11,072 nt of DNA, taken from assembly GCA_902795845.1 (NCBI GenBank), contig CADBMU010000055.1, positions 1 through 11,072 of the forward strand, given 5' to 3'. The notes beneath the pieces were generated by a model. The model made no database searches, was not told the origin of the DNA, and saw nothing but the letters and a program-made list of their open reading frames with translations. Position numbers and translations under genes: made by a program. Within the stretch, counting starts at the first letter, position 1. Every line of letters starts with the position of its first letter. Shown here piece by piece: positions 1 through 7,028 of this stretch. This DNA is from an uncultured Erysipelotrichaceae bacterium. GTDB lineage: Bacteria > Bacillota_I > Bacilli_A > RF39 > UBA660.

Positions 1-20
1 AACCACTTCACCAACGGGCC
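1..20 (-). tRNA. 5' end of a tRNA, probably tRNA-Glu (partial)
   Basis: Read on the minus strand, the first bases of the window begin GGCCCGT, then TG, then GTGAAGTGGTT. This is a 7-nt acceptor strand, positions 8-9 and the start of a D-arm. It matches the usual start of Firmicutes tRNA-Glu, but the anticodon lies outside the window. Only 7 bases separate it from the CCA end of tRNA-Ile, so the two are probably cotranscribed from the promoter at 125-153. Confidence 0.55.
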
Positions 21-27
21 ATTTAAA

Positions 28-104
<77 letters not shown>

Positions 105-124
105 ATTTAATTGGAACCTATTTC

Positions 125-153
125 ATTTTATCGTACTTTGTCATATTTTGCAA
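125..153 (-). promoter_or_regulatory. sigma-A-type promoter of the tRNA-Ile/tRNA-Glu unit
   Basis: On the minus strand a -35 box TTGCAA (148-153) is followed by a 17-base spacer and a -10 box TAAAAT (125-130). A transcript would start near 118, about 14 bases before mature tRNA-Ile. Box identity and spacing fit the consensus well, and no other gene needs this site. Confidence 0.7.
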
Positions 154-182
154 CTATTTTTTTCAATAAAATAAAAATAATA

Positions 183-258
183 TGGTGTCCCCTTAGGGAT
201 TCGAACCCTAGACCCATTGATTAAGAGTCAATTGCTCTACCAACTGAGCTAAGGAGAC
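183..258 (-). tRNA. tRNA-Lys (anticodon CUU)
   Basis: A 76-nt cloverleaf with encoded CCA (TGG at 183-185). Acceptor GTCTCCT pairs with AGGGGAC. The anticodon stem ATTGA/TCAAT encloses CTCTTAA, giving anticodon CTT, specific for AAG. The discriminator is A73. T-stem TAGGG/CCCTA encloses TTCGAAT. In such an AT-rich genome a dedicated CUU tRNA implies that a separate UUU isoacceptor exists elsewhere for the very frequent AAA codon. Confidence 0.96.
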
Positions 259-276
259 ATTCAATATTACTTAATT

Positions 277-304
277 ATTATATCAAAAAAATTATTAATA
301 TCAA
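277..304 (-). promoter_or_regulatory. extended -10 promoter of tRNA-Lys
   Basis: On the minus strand TTGATA (299-304) and a perfect TATAAT (277-282) are 16 bases apart, and the -10 box is preceded by TGA, an extended -10 element. Transcription would start near 270, about 12 bases before the mature tRNA. It lies back to back with the promoter of the gene at 353. Confidence 0.75.
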
Positions 305-324
305 TATGTTTTTTTAAATTTTTA

Positions 325-333
325 TGATAAAAT
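325..333 (+). promoter_or_regulatory. extended -10 element for the gene at 353
   Basis: TGATAAAAT (325-333) is a TGnTAnAAT-type extended -10 element. The -35 position (about 305-310, TATGTT) is poor, as is common for extended -10 promoters. It lies 20 bases before the start codon and diverges from the tRNA-Lys promoter. Confidence 0.5.
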
Positions 334-352
334 TAAGTAGAGGTGTATAGTA

Positions 353-634
353 ATGAAAAATAAATATCAAAGAATGAGTAAAAAAGAAAAGAAAAAATTA
401 ATTATAGAATATAAAAATACAGAAAAAGGAAAATATATGATGCAAAAATTACGCAATTTAATAATCATTGGAGTTATTTCGTATTTTTATGCAATATATT
501 TGATACTTTCTTCTAAAAATATTTGGAATTATATAAGCGCAGGGATGCTTTTAGTAGCAGGGTGCGTTTTTATTGTTGCAAGTGTTAAATTAAAAAATAA
601 AAACTTAAATAAATTTGCTATAAAGAAAAAATAA
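353..634 (+). CDS. small two-helix membrane protein, function unknown
   Basis: This 93-residue protein is not recognised as any known family. Its first 35 residues are strongly basic (many Lys, including a run near residues 10-15) and probably cytoplasmic. Two hydrophobic segments follow, at about 36-53 and 58-77, with a short polar hairpin between them (around SSKNIWN), and then a Lys/Asn-rich basic tail. Both termini would therefore be inside. The start is supported by AGAGGTG at 339-345, seven bases upstream, and by an extended -10 box just before it. It stands alone between oppositely oriented tRNA genes and ends in a strong hairpin terminator. Codon use matches its neighbours. It is likely a real gene, but nothing here shows its role. 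Confidence 0.8.
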   Translation: MKNKYQRMSKKEKKKLIIEYKNTEKGKYMMQKLRNLIIIGVISYFYAIYLILSSKNIWNYISAGMLLVAGCVFIVASVKLKNKNLNKFAIKKK

Positions 635-662
635 AAAAGTTCTGATTAATTTCAGAACTTTT
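635..662. terminator. bidirectional intrinsic terminator
   Basis: An 11-bp perfect inverted repeat: AAAAGTTCTGA (635-645), loop TTAATT, TCAGAACTTTT (652-662). T residues follow on the plus strand. On the minus strand the A-rich bases at 621-638 supply a long U tract. It can end both the small membrane protein transcript from the left and the tRNA-Ser transcript from the right. Confidence 0.85.
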
Positions 663-673
663 ATTATCTTATA

Positions 674-764
674 TGGCGGAGCAGGAGAGATTCGAACTCT
701 CGCGCCAGTTTCCCGACCTACACCCTTAGCAGGGGCGCCTCTTCAGCCTCTTGAGTACTACTCC
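674..764 (-). tRNA. tRNA-Ser (anticodon GCU)
   Basis: A 91-nt class II tRNA with encoded CCA (TGG at 674-676). Acceptor GGAGTAG pairs with CTGCTCC. The anticodon arm CGCCC/GGGTG encloses CTGCTAA, giving GCT, which reads AGC and AGU. A long variable arm follows, and the discriminator is G73, as expected for serine tRNAs. Confidence 0.97.
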
Positions 765-784
765 ATAACCAAGGTCACAAATCA

Positions 785-813
785 AGTTTACAATAAAATT
801 AATATTTAGTCAA
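785..813 (-). promoter_or_regulatory. sigma-A-type promoter of tRNA-Ser
   Basis: On the minus strand TTGACT (808-813), a 17-base spacer and TAAACT (785-790) give a near-consensus promoter starting about 14 bases before the mature tRNA. It lies immediately downstream of the terminator that ends the lipoprotein operon, so tRNA-Ser is transcribed independently. Confidence 0.75.
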
Positions 814-814
814 T

Positions 815-838
815 AAAAAAAGGATAATATTTTATCCT
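815..838 (-). terminator. intrinsic terminator containing the lipoprotein stop codon
   Basis: On the minus strand AGGATAA (832-838) pairs with TTATCCT (821-827) across a 4-base loop, followed by seven T residues (815-821). The TAA stop codon of the lipoprotein gene (832-834) forms the top of the 5' arm, so terminator and coding region overlap. Confidence 0.85.
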
Positions 839-1698
839 AAAGTTACATTTCTTATATTTTCTAAGAATTCATTCATAATTGAAATGTATGTATCATTATT
901 TTTGACATTTTCTTCACTTAAAGTATTCATTGTGTTTACAGTTATTATTTTAGCATCATAACTATTAACTAGAGTATCTATTAATTCATTTCTTTCATCA
1001 GTATCTTTCATAAAAATAGTAGTATACTTTTTATTTTTGAAATTACTTTTAATATTAGTCAAATTATTTTGAGTTAAATTTTCTTCATCTTCTAAAGAAA
1101 TTACATTGAATCCATAATTAGTTAAAAACTTGAATAAATTACTAGATACTACAATAGTAGGGTTATTTTTAGAAGTGGCAATAGCTCTAAGTTCTGCATC
1201 CATTATAGAAATTTCTTCTTCTAAAGTATTATAATTTTTATTAATTTCTTCAACTAAATATTTATTATCAATAAAATCGGTTAAATTTGTTCTGACCGTT
1301 GAAGCTAACATTAAGAAATTACTTGGAGATAACCATAATTCTTCAACCCCATAATTATATTTTAAACCATATGCAACATCAATAATTTTAAGTTTTTTAT
1401 TTTTATTTAAGAAATTTTTAGCAATTTGTTTTTCATTAGATAAACCATTATAAATAAAAATATCACTTTTGCTGTATTCATCAATTTGCTTTTGAGTTAG
1501 TTTATAATTTTTAACATCGGCCTCGTTAGGGTAAATACTATTAATATTTGAACTATCGCCATATAAAGTATTAGCAATATAAGTTATAGGGTAAACAGTA
1601 GTGTTAATAGTAGCTCCTTCTAAATCATCTTTTTTAAAACACCCTGAACAACTAAATGTAATAATTAAAATACATATTAGTGCAAAAATTCTTTTCAT
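832..1698 (-). CDS. ZnuA/TroA-like lipoprotein lacking histidine ligands
   Basis: This 288-residue protein has a lipoprotein-type signal: MKR, a hydrophobic stretch at 4-15 and SCSGC at 16-20. The lipobox is imperfect, with Cys17 or Cys20 the candidate. The rest follows the pattern of the metal-binding subunits of ABC importers (ZnuA, AdcA, TroA): TTVYPITYIANTLYGD (33-48), a Y-L-T segment (65-68), SDIFIYNGL (78-86), ELWLSP (120-125), a long charged helix (about 145-178) and VVSSNLFKFLTNYGF (183-197). In the family, histidines sit at the places that here align with K63, E120 and S186. The whole protein contains no histidine. No transporter ATPase or permease gene is adjacent. It follows yidD by three bases, with an AAAGGAG site inside the end of yidD. 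Membership is a fold-level inference; zinc import is doubtful. Confidence 0.75.
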   Translation of the reverse strand: MKRIFALICILIITFSCSGCFKKDDLEGATINTTVYPITYIANTLYGDSSNINSIYPNEADVKNYKLTQKQIDEYSKSDIFIYNGLSNEKQIAKNFLNKNKKLKIIDVAYGLKYNYGVEELWLSPSNFLMLASTVRTNLTDFIDNKYLVEEINKNYNTLEEEISIMDAELRAIATSKNNPTIVVSSNLFKFLTNYGFNVISLEDEENLTQNNLTNIKSNFKNKKYTTIFMKDTDERNELIDTLVNSYDAKIITVNTMNTLSEENVKNNDTYISIMNEFLENIRNVTLG

Positions 1699-1701
1699 TC
1701 T

Positions 1702-1920
1702 TTATTTCTCCTTTACTTTGATTGGATCGTATCCAAATTCTCCTTTAGGACGACATCTAGAAATTCTTTTAATACCTAGTTTAATACCTTTTATTACACC
1801 ATATTCATTGATTGCATCAATCATATACTGACTGCATGTCGGAGTAAAACGGCACATTTTATGACTTTCTAAGGGAGTAATTTGATAACATCTAATTAAA
1901 AATATTACTAAATGTTTCAT
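1702..1920 (-). CDS. yidD: YidD, membrane protein insertion efficiency factor
   Basis: A 72-residue protein of typical YidD length (about 70-85). An amphipathic, hydrophobic N-terminus (MKHLVIFLIRCYQITP) leads into the family signature CRFTPTCSQY (residues 23-32), with Cys23 and Cys29. After it come EYGVIKGIKLGIKRISRCRPKG and the usual GYDP. YidD is a small membrane-associated protein that assists insertion by YidC/Oxa1 and is often found near rnpA-yidC; here it is not. The start has AGGTGA upstream and a good promoter at 1938-1966. It is the first gene of a two-gene operon with the lipoprotein, whose ribosome binding site lies in the end of yidD. The neighbour is itself a membrane-anchored product, but no functional link is shown. 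Confidence 0.95.
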   Translation of the reverse strand: MKHLVIFLIRCYQITPLESHKMCRFTPTCSQYMIDAINEYGVIKGIKLGIKRISRCRPKGEFGYDPIKVKEK

Positions 1921-1937
1921 ACAATCACCTGGTTATT

Positions 1938-1966
1938 ATTTTACTACATATTTTAAATATTGTAAA
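1938..1966 (-). promoter_or_regulatory. sigma-A-type promoter of the yidD-lipoprotein operon
   Basis: On the minus strand TTTACA (1961-1966), a 17-base spacer and TAAAAT (1938-1943). It lies 18 bases before the yidD start codon and faces away from the rnc promoter. Confidence 0.7.
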
Positions 1967-1992
1967 AATAAATAGTAATTTTTTAATACATT

Positions 1993-2001
1993 TGTTATAA
2001 T
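1993..2001 (+). promoter_or_regulatory. extended -10 promoter of rnc-smc
   Basis: TGTTATAAT (1993-2001) is a perfect TATAAT preceded by TGn. No good -35 box is seen at 1973-1978 (TAGTAA), so recognition would depend on the extended -10. The leader to the rnc start is about 30 bases and holds AGAGGTGG at 2025-2032. Confidence 0.65.
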
Positions 2002-2038
2002 AGTTAGAGTTAAGAAAACTAAATAGAGGTGGTTTTTA

Positions 2039-2686
2039 ATGAACTTTTTAGAAAAATATGGAATTAAAATAAATAACCAGGAGTTGCTTTTAGAAGCACT
2101 AACTCATAGTAGTTACTCAAATGAACACGATTGTAAAAATTATGAAAGATTAGAATTTTTGGGAGATGCAATTTTAGAAGCAATTACTAGTGAATATTTT
2201 TTTATTAATACTAATGATAAAGAAGGTTTTATGAGTAAAACTCGTGCAAGTTATGTTTGTGAGCAAGCTCTTGCATTTTATTCTAAAGAAATAGGAATAG
2301 ACAAACACATTCGTGTTGGAAAAGGCCAAGAAAATAATATTAATGATACAATAATTGCTGATTGTTATGAAAGTGTTCTAGGTGTAATATTCCTTGAAAA
2401 AGGTTTTGAAGTAGCTAAAGATTATGTTTATAAAACAGTTATTCCTTCAATCAAAGCAAAACGTCATTTTTTAGTTGACTATAAATCTGCTTTACAAGAA
2501 TTAGTTCAAACTGATAAAAAATCACTTGAATATGAGATAATTAATGAAACTGGTCCTGCTCATGATAAGACTTTTGAAGTAAATGTTAAAATAGATGGGA
2601 TAGTGTATGGGACAGGAATTGGAAAAAGTAAAAAAGAAGCAGAACAAAATGCTGCTCTTGATGCTTACAAAAAACGTGCAAAATAA
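2039..2686 (+). CDS. rnc: ribonuclease III
   Basis: A 215-residue endonuclease that cuts double-stranded RNA, chiefly rRNA precursors and structured transcripts. The catalytic domain carries the signature ERLEFLGDAIL (36-46), with acidic residues E36, E39 and D43, then E62, and ADCYES (107-112) supplying D108 and E111. These correspond to the six metal-binding acids of E. coli RNase III. A double-stranded RNA-binding domain follows from DYKSALQELVQ (about 147) to KKEAEQNAALDAYKK at the end. Length is close to family norm (about 220-235). The start has AGAGGTGG seven bases upstream. smc begins 15 bases downstream, the common Firmicutes rnc-smc pairing, so the two are probably cotranscribed. 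Confidence 0.97.
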   Translation: MNFLEKYGIKINNQELLLEALTHSSYSNEHDCKNYERLEFLGDAILEAITSEYFFINTNDKEGFMSKTRASYVCEQALAFYSKEIGIDKHIRVGKGQENNINDTIIADCYESVLGVIFLEKGFEVAKDYVYKTVIPSIKAKRHFLVDYKSALQELVQTDKKSLEYEIINETGPAHDKTFEVNVKIDGIVYGTGIGKSKKEAEQNAALDAYKKRAK

Positions 2687-2701
2687 AAAGGAAGGTAGTT
2701 T

Positions 2702-5644
2702 ATGTATTTAAAAAGTATAAAAGCTTATGGGTTTAAATCATTTGCAGATAAAATAGACATTGAATTAAATAATAATATAACAGCTATTGTTGGACCTAAT
2801 GGTAGTGGTAAAAGTAATATAGTTGATGCTGTAAAATGGGCTTTAGGGGAACAATCAGTAAAAACACTTCGTGGAACCGGATCTATGAGTGATGTAATAT
2901 TTGCCGGTTCTAAATCAAGACCTGCACATAATCGTGCTAGTGTTACATTAGTTTTTGATAATACTGATCATTATTTAAATAGTGAATTTACTGAAGTTGA
3001 AGTTAAAAGAGTAGTTTATCAATCAGGTGAAAATGAATATTACATAAATAATAGCAAAGTTCGTTTAAAAGACATTGTAAATCTTTTTTTAGATACAGGT
3101 GTTGGTAATGATTCATTAAATATTATTAGTCAAAGAAGAATCGAAGCAATAGTAGATAGTAAACCCCTTGAAAGAAGAGTAATTTTTGAAGAAGCTGCTT
3201 GTGTTTTAAAATATAAAAAGAGAAAAGAAGAAAGTATTAGAAAACTCGAAAAAACTAATGATAATTTAGAAAAATTAAATTTGCTTATTGAAGAATTAGA
3301 TAAAACGGTTAAACCTTTAAAAGAACAAAGTGAGAAAGCAATTAAGTTTAATGATTTAAAAGAAGAATTAAAAAATATTGAAATATCATTAATTGCTAAA
3401 GATATTACTGATATTAATGAAAAATATACAAAAATTAAAGAGTCTATTAAAGAATTAGAAGAAGAAAGTATTGATATAACTAATTCTAATAAAGAGGATT
3501 TGGCTAATATTGAATTAAAAAAATTAGAATTATTAAAATTAGATGAAGAATTTAATAAAAAGAATAATGAATTATTAGCTACTGTAGAACAGTTATCTGA
3601 CTTACAAAGCGAAAAACAAATAACTTTAGAACGTCAAAAATTTGAATTATCTAAAGATAGTATTGCAAATAACTTAATTAATCTTAAAGAAGAGCAATTA
3701 AACCTTGAAAAAACTATTGAATTTGCGACAAGAGAAAAAGAAAACTTAGAAACAGAATTAAAAAAATTAGGTAAAGAATTAAGTGATATTAGTGAAAAAG
3801 AAAGTATTTTAAAAGTTAAAAAGAATTCCTTAAATAATAAATTAAATGAATATACTATGGAAAGTTATAACTTAAAAAGTCAAAAAGGAATACTTGAGAA
3901 TTCTATTGAAAATGATTCTAAACTACCTAATTCAGTAAAAAATATTTTAAATAATCCAAGATTAACAGGGGTTCATAATATTTTATATAAATTAATAACT
4001 ATGGATGATACTTATACTAGCGCTATTGAAACATCCTTAGCTAGTAGTGGTAATTTCTTAGTAGTAGATAATGAAAAAGTAGCTAGTAAATGTATTAATT
4101 ATTTAAAAGAAAATAAACTTGGTAGAGCTACATTCTTTCCTTTAAATATCATTAAACCTAAAAATATTGATTATGAAACTCGTAATAAATTAAATGATAT
4201 AGATGGGTTTATTGCTTGTGCTAAAGAACTAGTTAAATGTGATGAAAAATATCAAAATATAATTGATAATCAACTAGGAAATATTATTGTCGTAAGAGAT
4301 TTAGATACTGCTAATATAGCTGGTAAAAAAATTGATTATAAATACCGTATCGTAACACTAGATGGTGAAATAATTCATGCAGGTGGATCACTTACAGGTG
4401 GATCTAAAAAAAATAACAATAGCATTTTAAAAGATAAAGAAGATTTAAAAAATATTACTTCTAAAATTGAAAAATGCTCTATTAATATAGATAATACTTA
4501 TGATAAATTAAAAAATATAAATAAAGAACTTGATGATATCACTGCTAAAGAAGAAAAAATAAATAGAAATTTAATTAATTTAAAAGAAGAATATAATACT
4601 AAAAATAGTAAATTAATAGAATTGAATGAAAATTTGAAAAACAAATTAGAAGAAATAGCAGGTAATGAAGATTTAAAAAATGGAACAATAGATAATAAAT
4701 TAAATGAAATATTAGAACAAGTTAAAGATTTATCAAGTAAAAAAGATCTTATTTCTCTTGATATTAAAAAAATTAAAGAAGAAAAAGGAAAACTTAATGA
4801 AGATATTGAAATACTTCAAAATTCTTATCATAAAGTAGCAGTTAATTATAATAAGATTCAAAGTGAAATAAAAGATAGTGAAATTCAAATTGGTAAATAT
4901 GATATTAAACTTGATAATTTATTGCTTAATCTAACTGATAACTATAATATAACCTATGAAAAAGCAAAGAGTGATTATCCTTTAGAGATTGATGAAAATT
5001 TAGCACGTGATAAAGTTTCTTATTTAAAGAAAGAAATATTAAAACTTGGGGAAGTTAATACTGGTTCTATTGCTGAATATGAAAGATTAAATACAAGATA
5101 TGAATTTTTATTTAACCAAAAAAATGATTTAATAAAAGCTAGTGAAAATTTATATGAAGTAATAAATGAAATGGATGAAATAATGAAAGAAAAATTTAAA
5201 ACAACTTTTGAAAATATTTCATTAGAATTTAGTAAAGTCTTTAAAACAATGTTTAAAGGTGGAAATGGTAAATTAGTTTTAACTGATCCACAAGATATTT
5301 TAAATTCAGGAATAGATATAATTGCTGAACCTCCTGGAAAGAAACTTAAATCTAATTCTTTCTTATCGGGTGGTGAGAAAACATTAACTGCAATATCATT
5401 ATTATTTGCAATATTAAATGTTAAACCTGTACCATTCTGTATCTTGGATGAAGTAGAAGCAGCTCTAGATGAAGCCAATGTTGAACTATTTGGTAAATAC
5501 TTAAAAGAAAAAGAAAATAAGAGTCAATTTATCCTAATAACACATAAAAAGAAAACTATGGAATATGCCGATATTTTATATGGTATAACAATGCAAGAAT
5601 CTGGAGTTTCTAAAATAGTTAGTGTTAAACTAGAAGATAATTAA
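2702..5644 (+). CDS. smc: chromosome segregation SMC ATPase, short-armed
   Basis: The DNA-entrapping ATPase that organises and segregates chromosomes with ScpA and ScpB. The N-terminal head starts with YLKSIKAYGFKSFADK and Walker A GPNGSGKS (31-38). The hinge runs from about 405 to 565, ending in GGSLTGGS. The C-terminal head has signature LSGGEK (about 888-893) and Walker B ILDEVEAALDEANV (about 913-926). Two coiled-coil strands, about 175-400 and 570-780, connect these. At 980 residues it is some 200 shorter than the usual 1170-1190, and the loss is in the coiled coils. The Q-loop region reads ISQRRIEAI (from about 142) where IGQGRIDEI is usual, and EEAAC replaces EEAAG. Start: AAAGGAAGG, 15 bases after rnc. 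No ftsY follows; hisS does. Confidence 0.96.
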   Translation: MYLKSIKAYGFKSFADKIDIELNNNITAIVGPNGSGKSNIVDAVKWALGEQSVKTLRGTGSMSDVIFAGSKSRPAHNRASVTLVFDNTDHYLNSEFTEVEVKRVVYQSGENEYYINNSKVRLKDIVNLFLDTGVGNDSLNIISQRRIEAIVDSKPLERRVIFEEAACVLKYKKRKEESIRKLEKTNDNLEKLNLLIEELDKTVKPLKEQSEKAIKFNDLKEELKNIEISLIAKDITDINEKYTKIKESIKELEEESIDITNSNKEDLANIELKKLELLKLDEEFNKKNNELLATVEQLSDLQSEKQITLERQKFELSKDSIANNLINLKEEQLNLEKTIEFATREKENLETELKKLGKELSDISEKESILKVKKNSLNNKLNEYTMESYNLKSQKGILENSIENDSKLPNSVKNILNNPRLTGVHNILYKLITMDDTYTSAIETSLASSGNFLVVDNEKVASKCINYLKENKLGRATFFPLNIIKPKNIDYETRNKLNDIDGFIACAKELVKCDEKYQNIIDNQLGNIIVVRDLDTANIAGKKIDYKYRIVTLDGEIIHAGGSLTGGSKKNNNSILKDKEDLKNITSKIEKCSINIDNTYDKLKNINKELDDITAKEEKINRNLINLKEEYNTKNSKLIELNENLKNKLEEIAGNEDLKNGTIDNKLNEILEQVKDLSSKKDLISLDIKKIKEEKGKLNEDIEILQNSYHKVAVNYNKIQSEIKDSEIQIGKYDIKLDNLLLNLTDNYNITYEKAKSDYPLEIDENLARDKVSYLKKEILKLGEVNTGSIAEYERLNTRYEFLFNQKNDLIKASENLYEVINEMDEIMKEKFKTTFENISLEFSKVFKTMFKGGNGKLVLTDPQDILNSGIDIIAEPPGKKLKSNSFLSGGEKTLTAISLLFAILNVKPVPFCILDEVEAALDEANVELFGKYLKEKENKSQFILITHKKKTMEYADILYGITMQESGVSKIVSVKLEDN

Positions 5645-5648
5645 AAAT

Positions 5649-5678
5649 TTTGCATTTTTTGAAACTTTGTATTAAAAT
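5649..5678 (+). promoter_or_regulatory. possible promoter of hisS
   Basis: TTTGCA (5649-5654) and TAAAAT (5673-5678) are 18 bases apart in the 56-base smc-hisS gap. No terminator separates smc from hisS, so hisS may also be read from the rnc promoter. The region is too AT-rich for more than moderate confidence. Confidence 0.4.
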
Positions 5679-5700
5679 AAACGAAAAAAGGAGAATTAAT

Positions 5701-6966
5701 ATGATAACAAAACCGAAAGGAACATATGATATATATGGAAGTGAAGCTAAAAAATGGCAATATGTTAACGATATAATTGATGCTTTTTGTAGTTATTATA
5801 ATTATGACTATATAAGAACACCAATATTTGAGAGTACAGAATTATTCCATAGAACTAGTGGTGAAGATTCTGATATAGTAAAAAAAGAAACTTATGATTT
5901 TAAAGATAAAGGTGAAAGACTTCTTACTTTAAGACCAGAAGGAACAGCTGGTGTTGTTAGAAGTTATATTGAAAACAAAATGTATGGAGATGCCGAAAAA
6001 CCAGTGAAACTATATTATAATGGTACAATGTATCGTTATGAAAGACCACAATCTGGAAGAAATAGAGAATTTACTCAATTTGGAATTGAAGTACTTGGTT
6101 CAAATGACCCTTACATAGATGCAGAAATTATTTCTTTACCTATTAGAATTTTTGAAGCTTTAGGTCTTTCTAATTTAAAAGTAAATATTAATAGTTTAGG
6201 AGATAAAGAATCACGTAAAAATTATACTGAAGCTTTAATTAAATATTTAGAAAAAGATATTGATAATTTATGTGATGATTGTAAAAGAAGATTAAAAACT
6301 AACCCTCTTAGAATACTTGATTGTAAAGTTGATCAAGAGAGTAATATAATAAAAAATGCTCCAAAAATTACTGATTATTTAAATGAAGAAAGTAAAAATA
6401 GATTTGATAAAGTTTTAAATTACTTAGATGCCTTAGATATTGATTATACAATTGATCCAAATACAGTAAGAGGACTTGATTATTATGATCATACTGTATT
6501 TGAAATAGTATGTGATGTTAAAGAATTAGGGTCTTCTAATGTTATAGCTGGTGGTGGAAGATATAATAGCTTAGTTAGTGAATTAAATGGGCCTGAAACA
6601 CCAGCCATGGGATTTGCTTGTGGTATTGATAGATTAATTTTTGCTTTAGATAAACTTGAATGTAATATTAATTCTAAAAAAGAAATGGATGCATTCATTA
6701 TGTATGTATCTGAAACAGAAAAAGAACATGCAATATACTTAGCTCAAGAATTAAGACTTAATGGATTTAAAATAGAACTTGAAAATTGTGCAAGAAGTTT
6801 AAAAGCTCAATTTAAACAAGCTGATAGATTAAATTCTAAATTTTTAATAATTCTTAACGATGCAGATCTTAAAAATGGAGAGTTAAATATTAAAGATAAT
6901 CTTACTAAAGAAGAGACTAAAGTTAAAGAAAGTGAAATTGTTGAATACTTAGATATGAATATCTAG
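5701..6966 (+). CDS. hisS: histidyl-tRNA synthetase
   Basis: A class II aminoacyl-tRNA synthetase that charges tRNA-His. The start chosen is the ATG at 5701, giving 421 residues beginning MITKPKGTYDIYG, the normal family start, with AAAAGGAG 6-10 bases upstream. An in-frame ATG at 5650 would add 17 unlike residues and lacks such a site. Visible motifs: LRPEGT (77-82), motif 2 around YRYERPQSGRNREFTQFG (R112, R115), the HisRS-specific RGLDYYDHTVFE with catalytic-type R257, and motif 3 ETPAMGFACGIDRL. A C-terminal anticodon-binding domain follows (from about 335, IYLAQELRLNGF onward). Length is standard. The last codons form part of a terminator, so transcription ends here and aspS is not cotranscribed. 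Confidence 0.97.
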   Translation: MITKPKGTYDIYGSEAKKWQYVNDIIDAFCSYYNYDYIRTPIFESTELFHRTSGEDSDIVKKETYDFKDKGERLLTLRPEGTAGVVRSYIENKMYGDAEKPVKLYYNGTMYRYERPQSGRNREFTQFGIEVLGSNDPYIDAEIISLPIRIFEALGLSNLKVNINSLGDKESRKNYTEALIKYLEKDIDNLCDDCKRRLKTNPLRILDCKVDQESNIIKNAPKITDYLNEESKNRFDKVLNYLDALDIDYTIDPNTVRGLDYYDHTVFEIVCDVKELGSSNVIAGGGRYNSLVSELNGPETPAMGFACGIDRLIFALDKLECNINSKKEMDAFIMYVSETEKEHAIYLAQELRLNGFKIELENCARSLKAQFKQADRLNSKFLIILNDADLKNGELNIKDNLTKEETKVKESEIVEYLDMNI

Positions 6967-6976
6967 GTATTTTTTT
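6944..6976 (+). terminator. intrinsic terminator overlapping the end of hisS
   Basis: ATACTTAGATAT (6945-6956) is complementary to ATATCTAGGTAT (6959-6970), with one wobble pair, followed by seven T residues (6970-6976). The inner pairs must open to make a loop. The TAG stop codon (6964-6966) lies in the 3' arm, so the hairpin is encoded by the last seven or so codons of hisS. Confidence 0.75.
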
Positions 6977-7004
6977 GCAAAAAATATTAAAAATGCTTTA
7001 TAAT
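6975..7004 (+). promoter_or_regulatory. sigma-A-type promoter of the 7029-7842 gene pair
   Basis: TTGCAA (6975-6980), an 18-base spacer and a perfect TATAAT (6999-7004). The -35 box begins in the last bases of the hisS terminator T tract. Transcription would start near 7011, leaving about 18 bases before the ATG at 7029. Confidence 0.7.
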
Positions 7005-7028
7005 ATCAAACCAATGGGGGATTATACC

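Noticed and set aside
1601..1831. Plus-strand open reading frame of 76 codons
   Set aside because: It lies antisense across the join of yidD and the lipoprotein gene, whose products are recognisable. It has no convincing RBS.
5020..5478. Minus-strand open reading frame of 152 codons
   Set aside because: It is antisense to the conserved SMC C-terminal head and is a by-product of that coding sequence.
5650..5700. Upstream ATG giving hisS 17 extra residues
   Set aside because: The added residues are unlike any HisRS start, and the strong AAAAGGAG lies just before the ATG at 5701.
6489..6698. Minus-strand open reading frame of 69 codons
   Set aside because: It is antisense to the HisRS motif 3 region, with no RBS or promoter.
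6975..7028. TTG start extending the 126-aa protein by 18 residues
   Set aside because: It would start inside the hisS terminator and the -35 box of the gene's own promoter; GGGGGAT points to the ATG at 7029.
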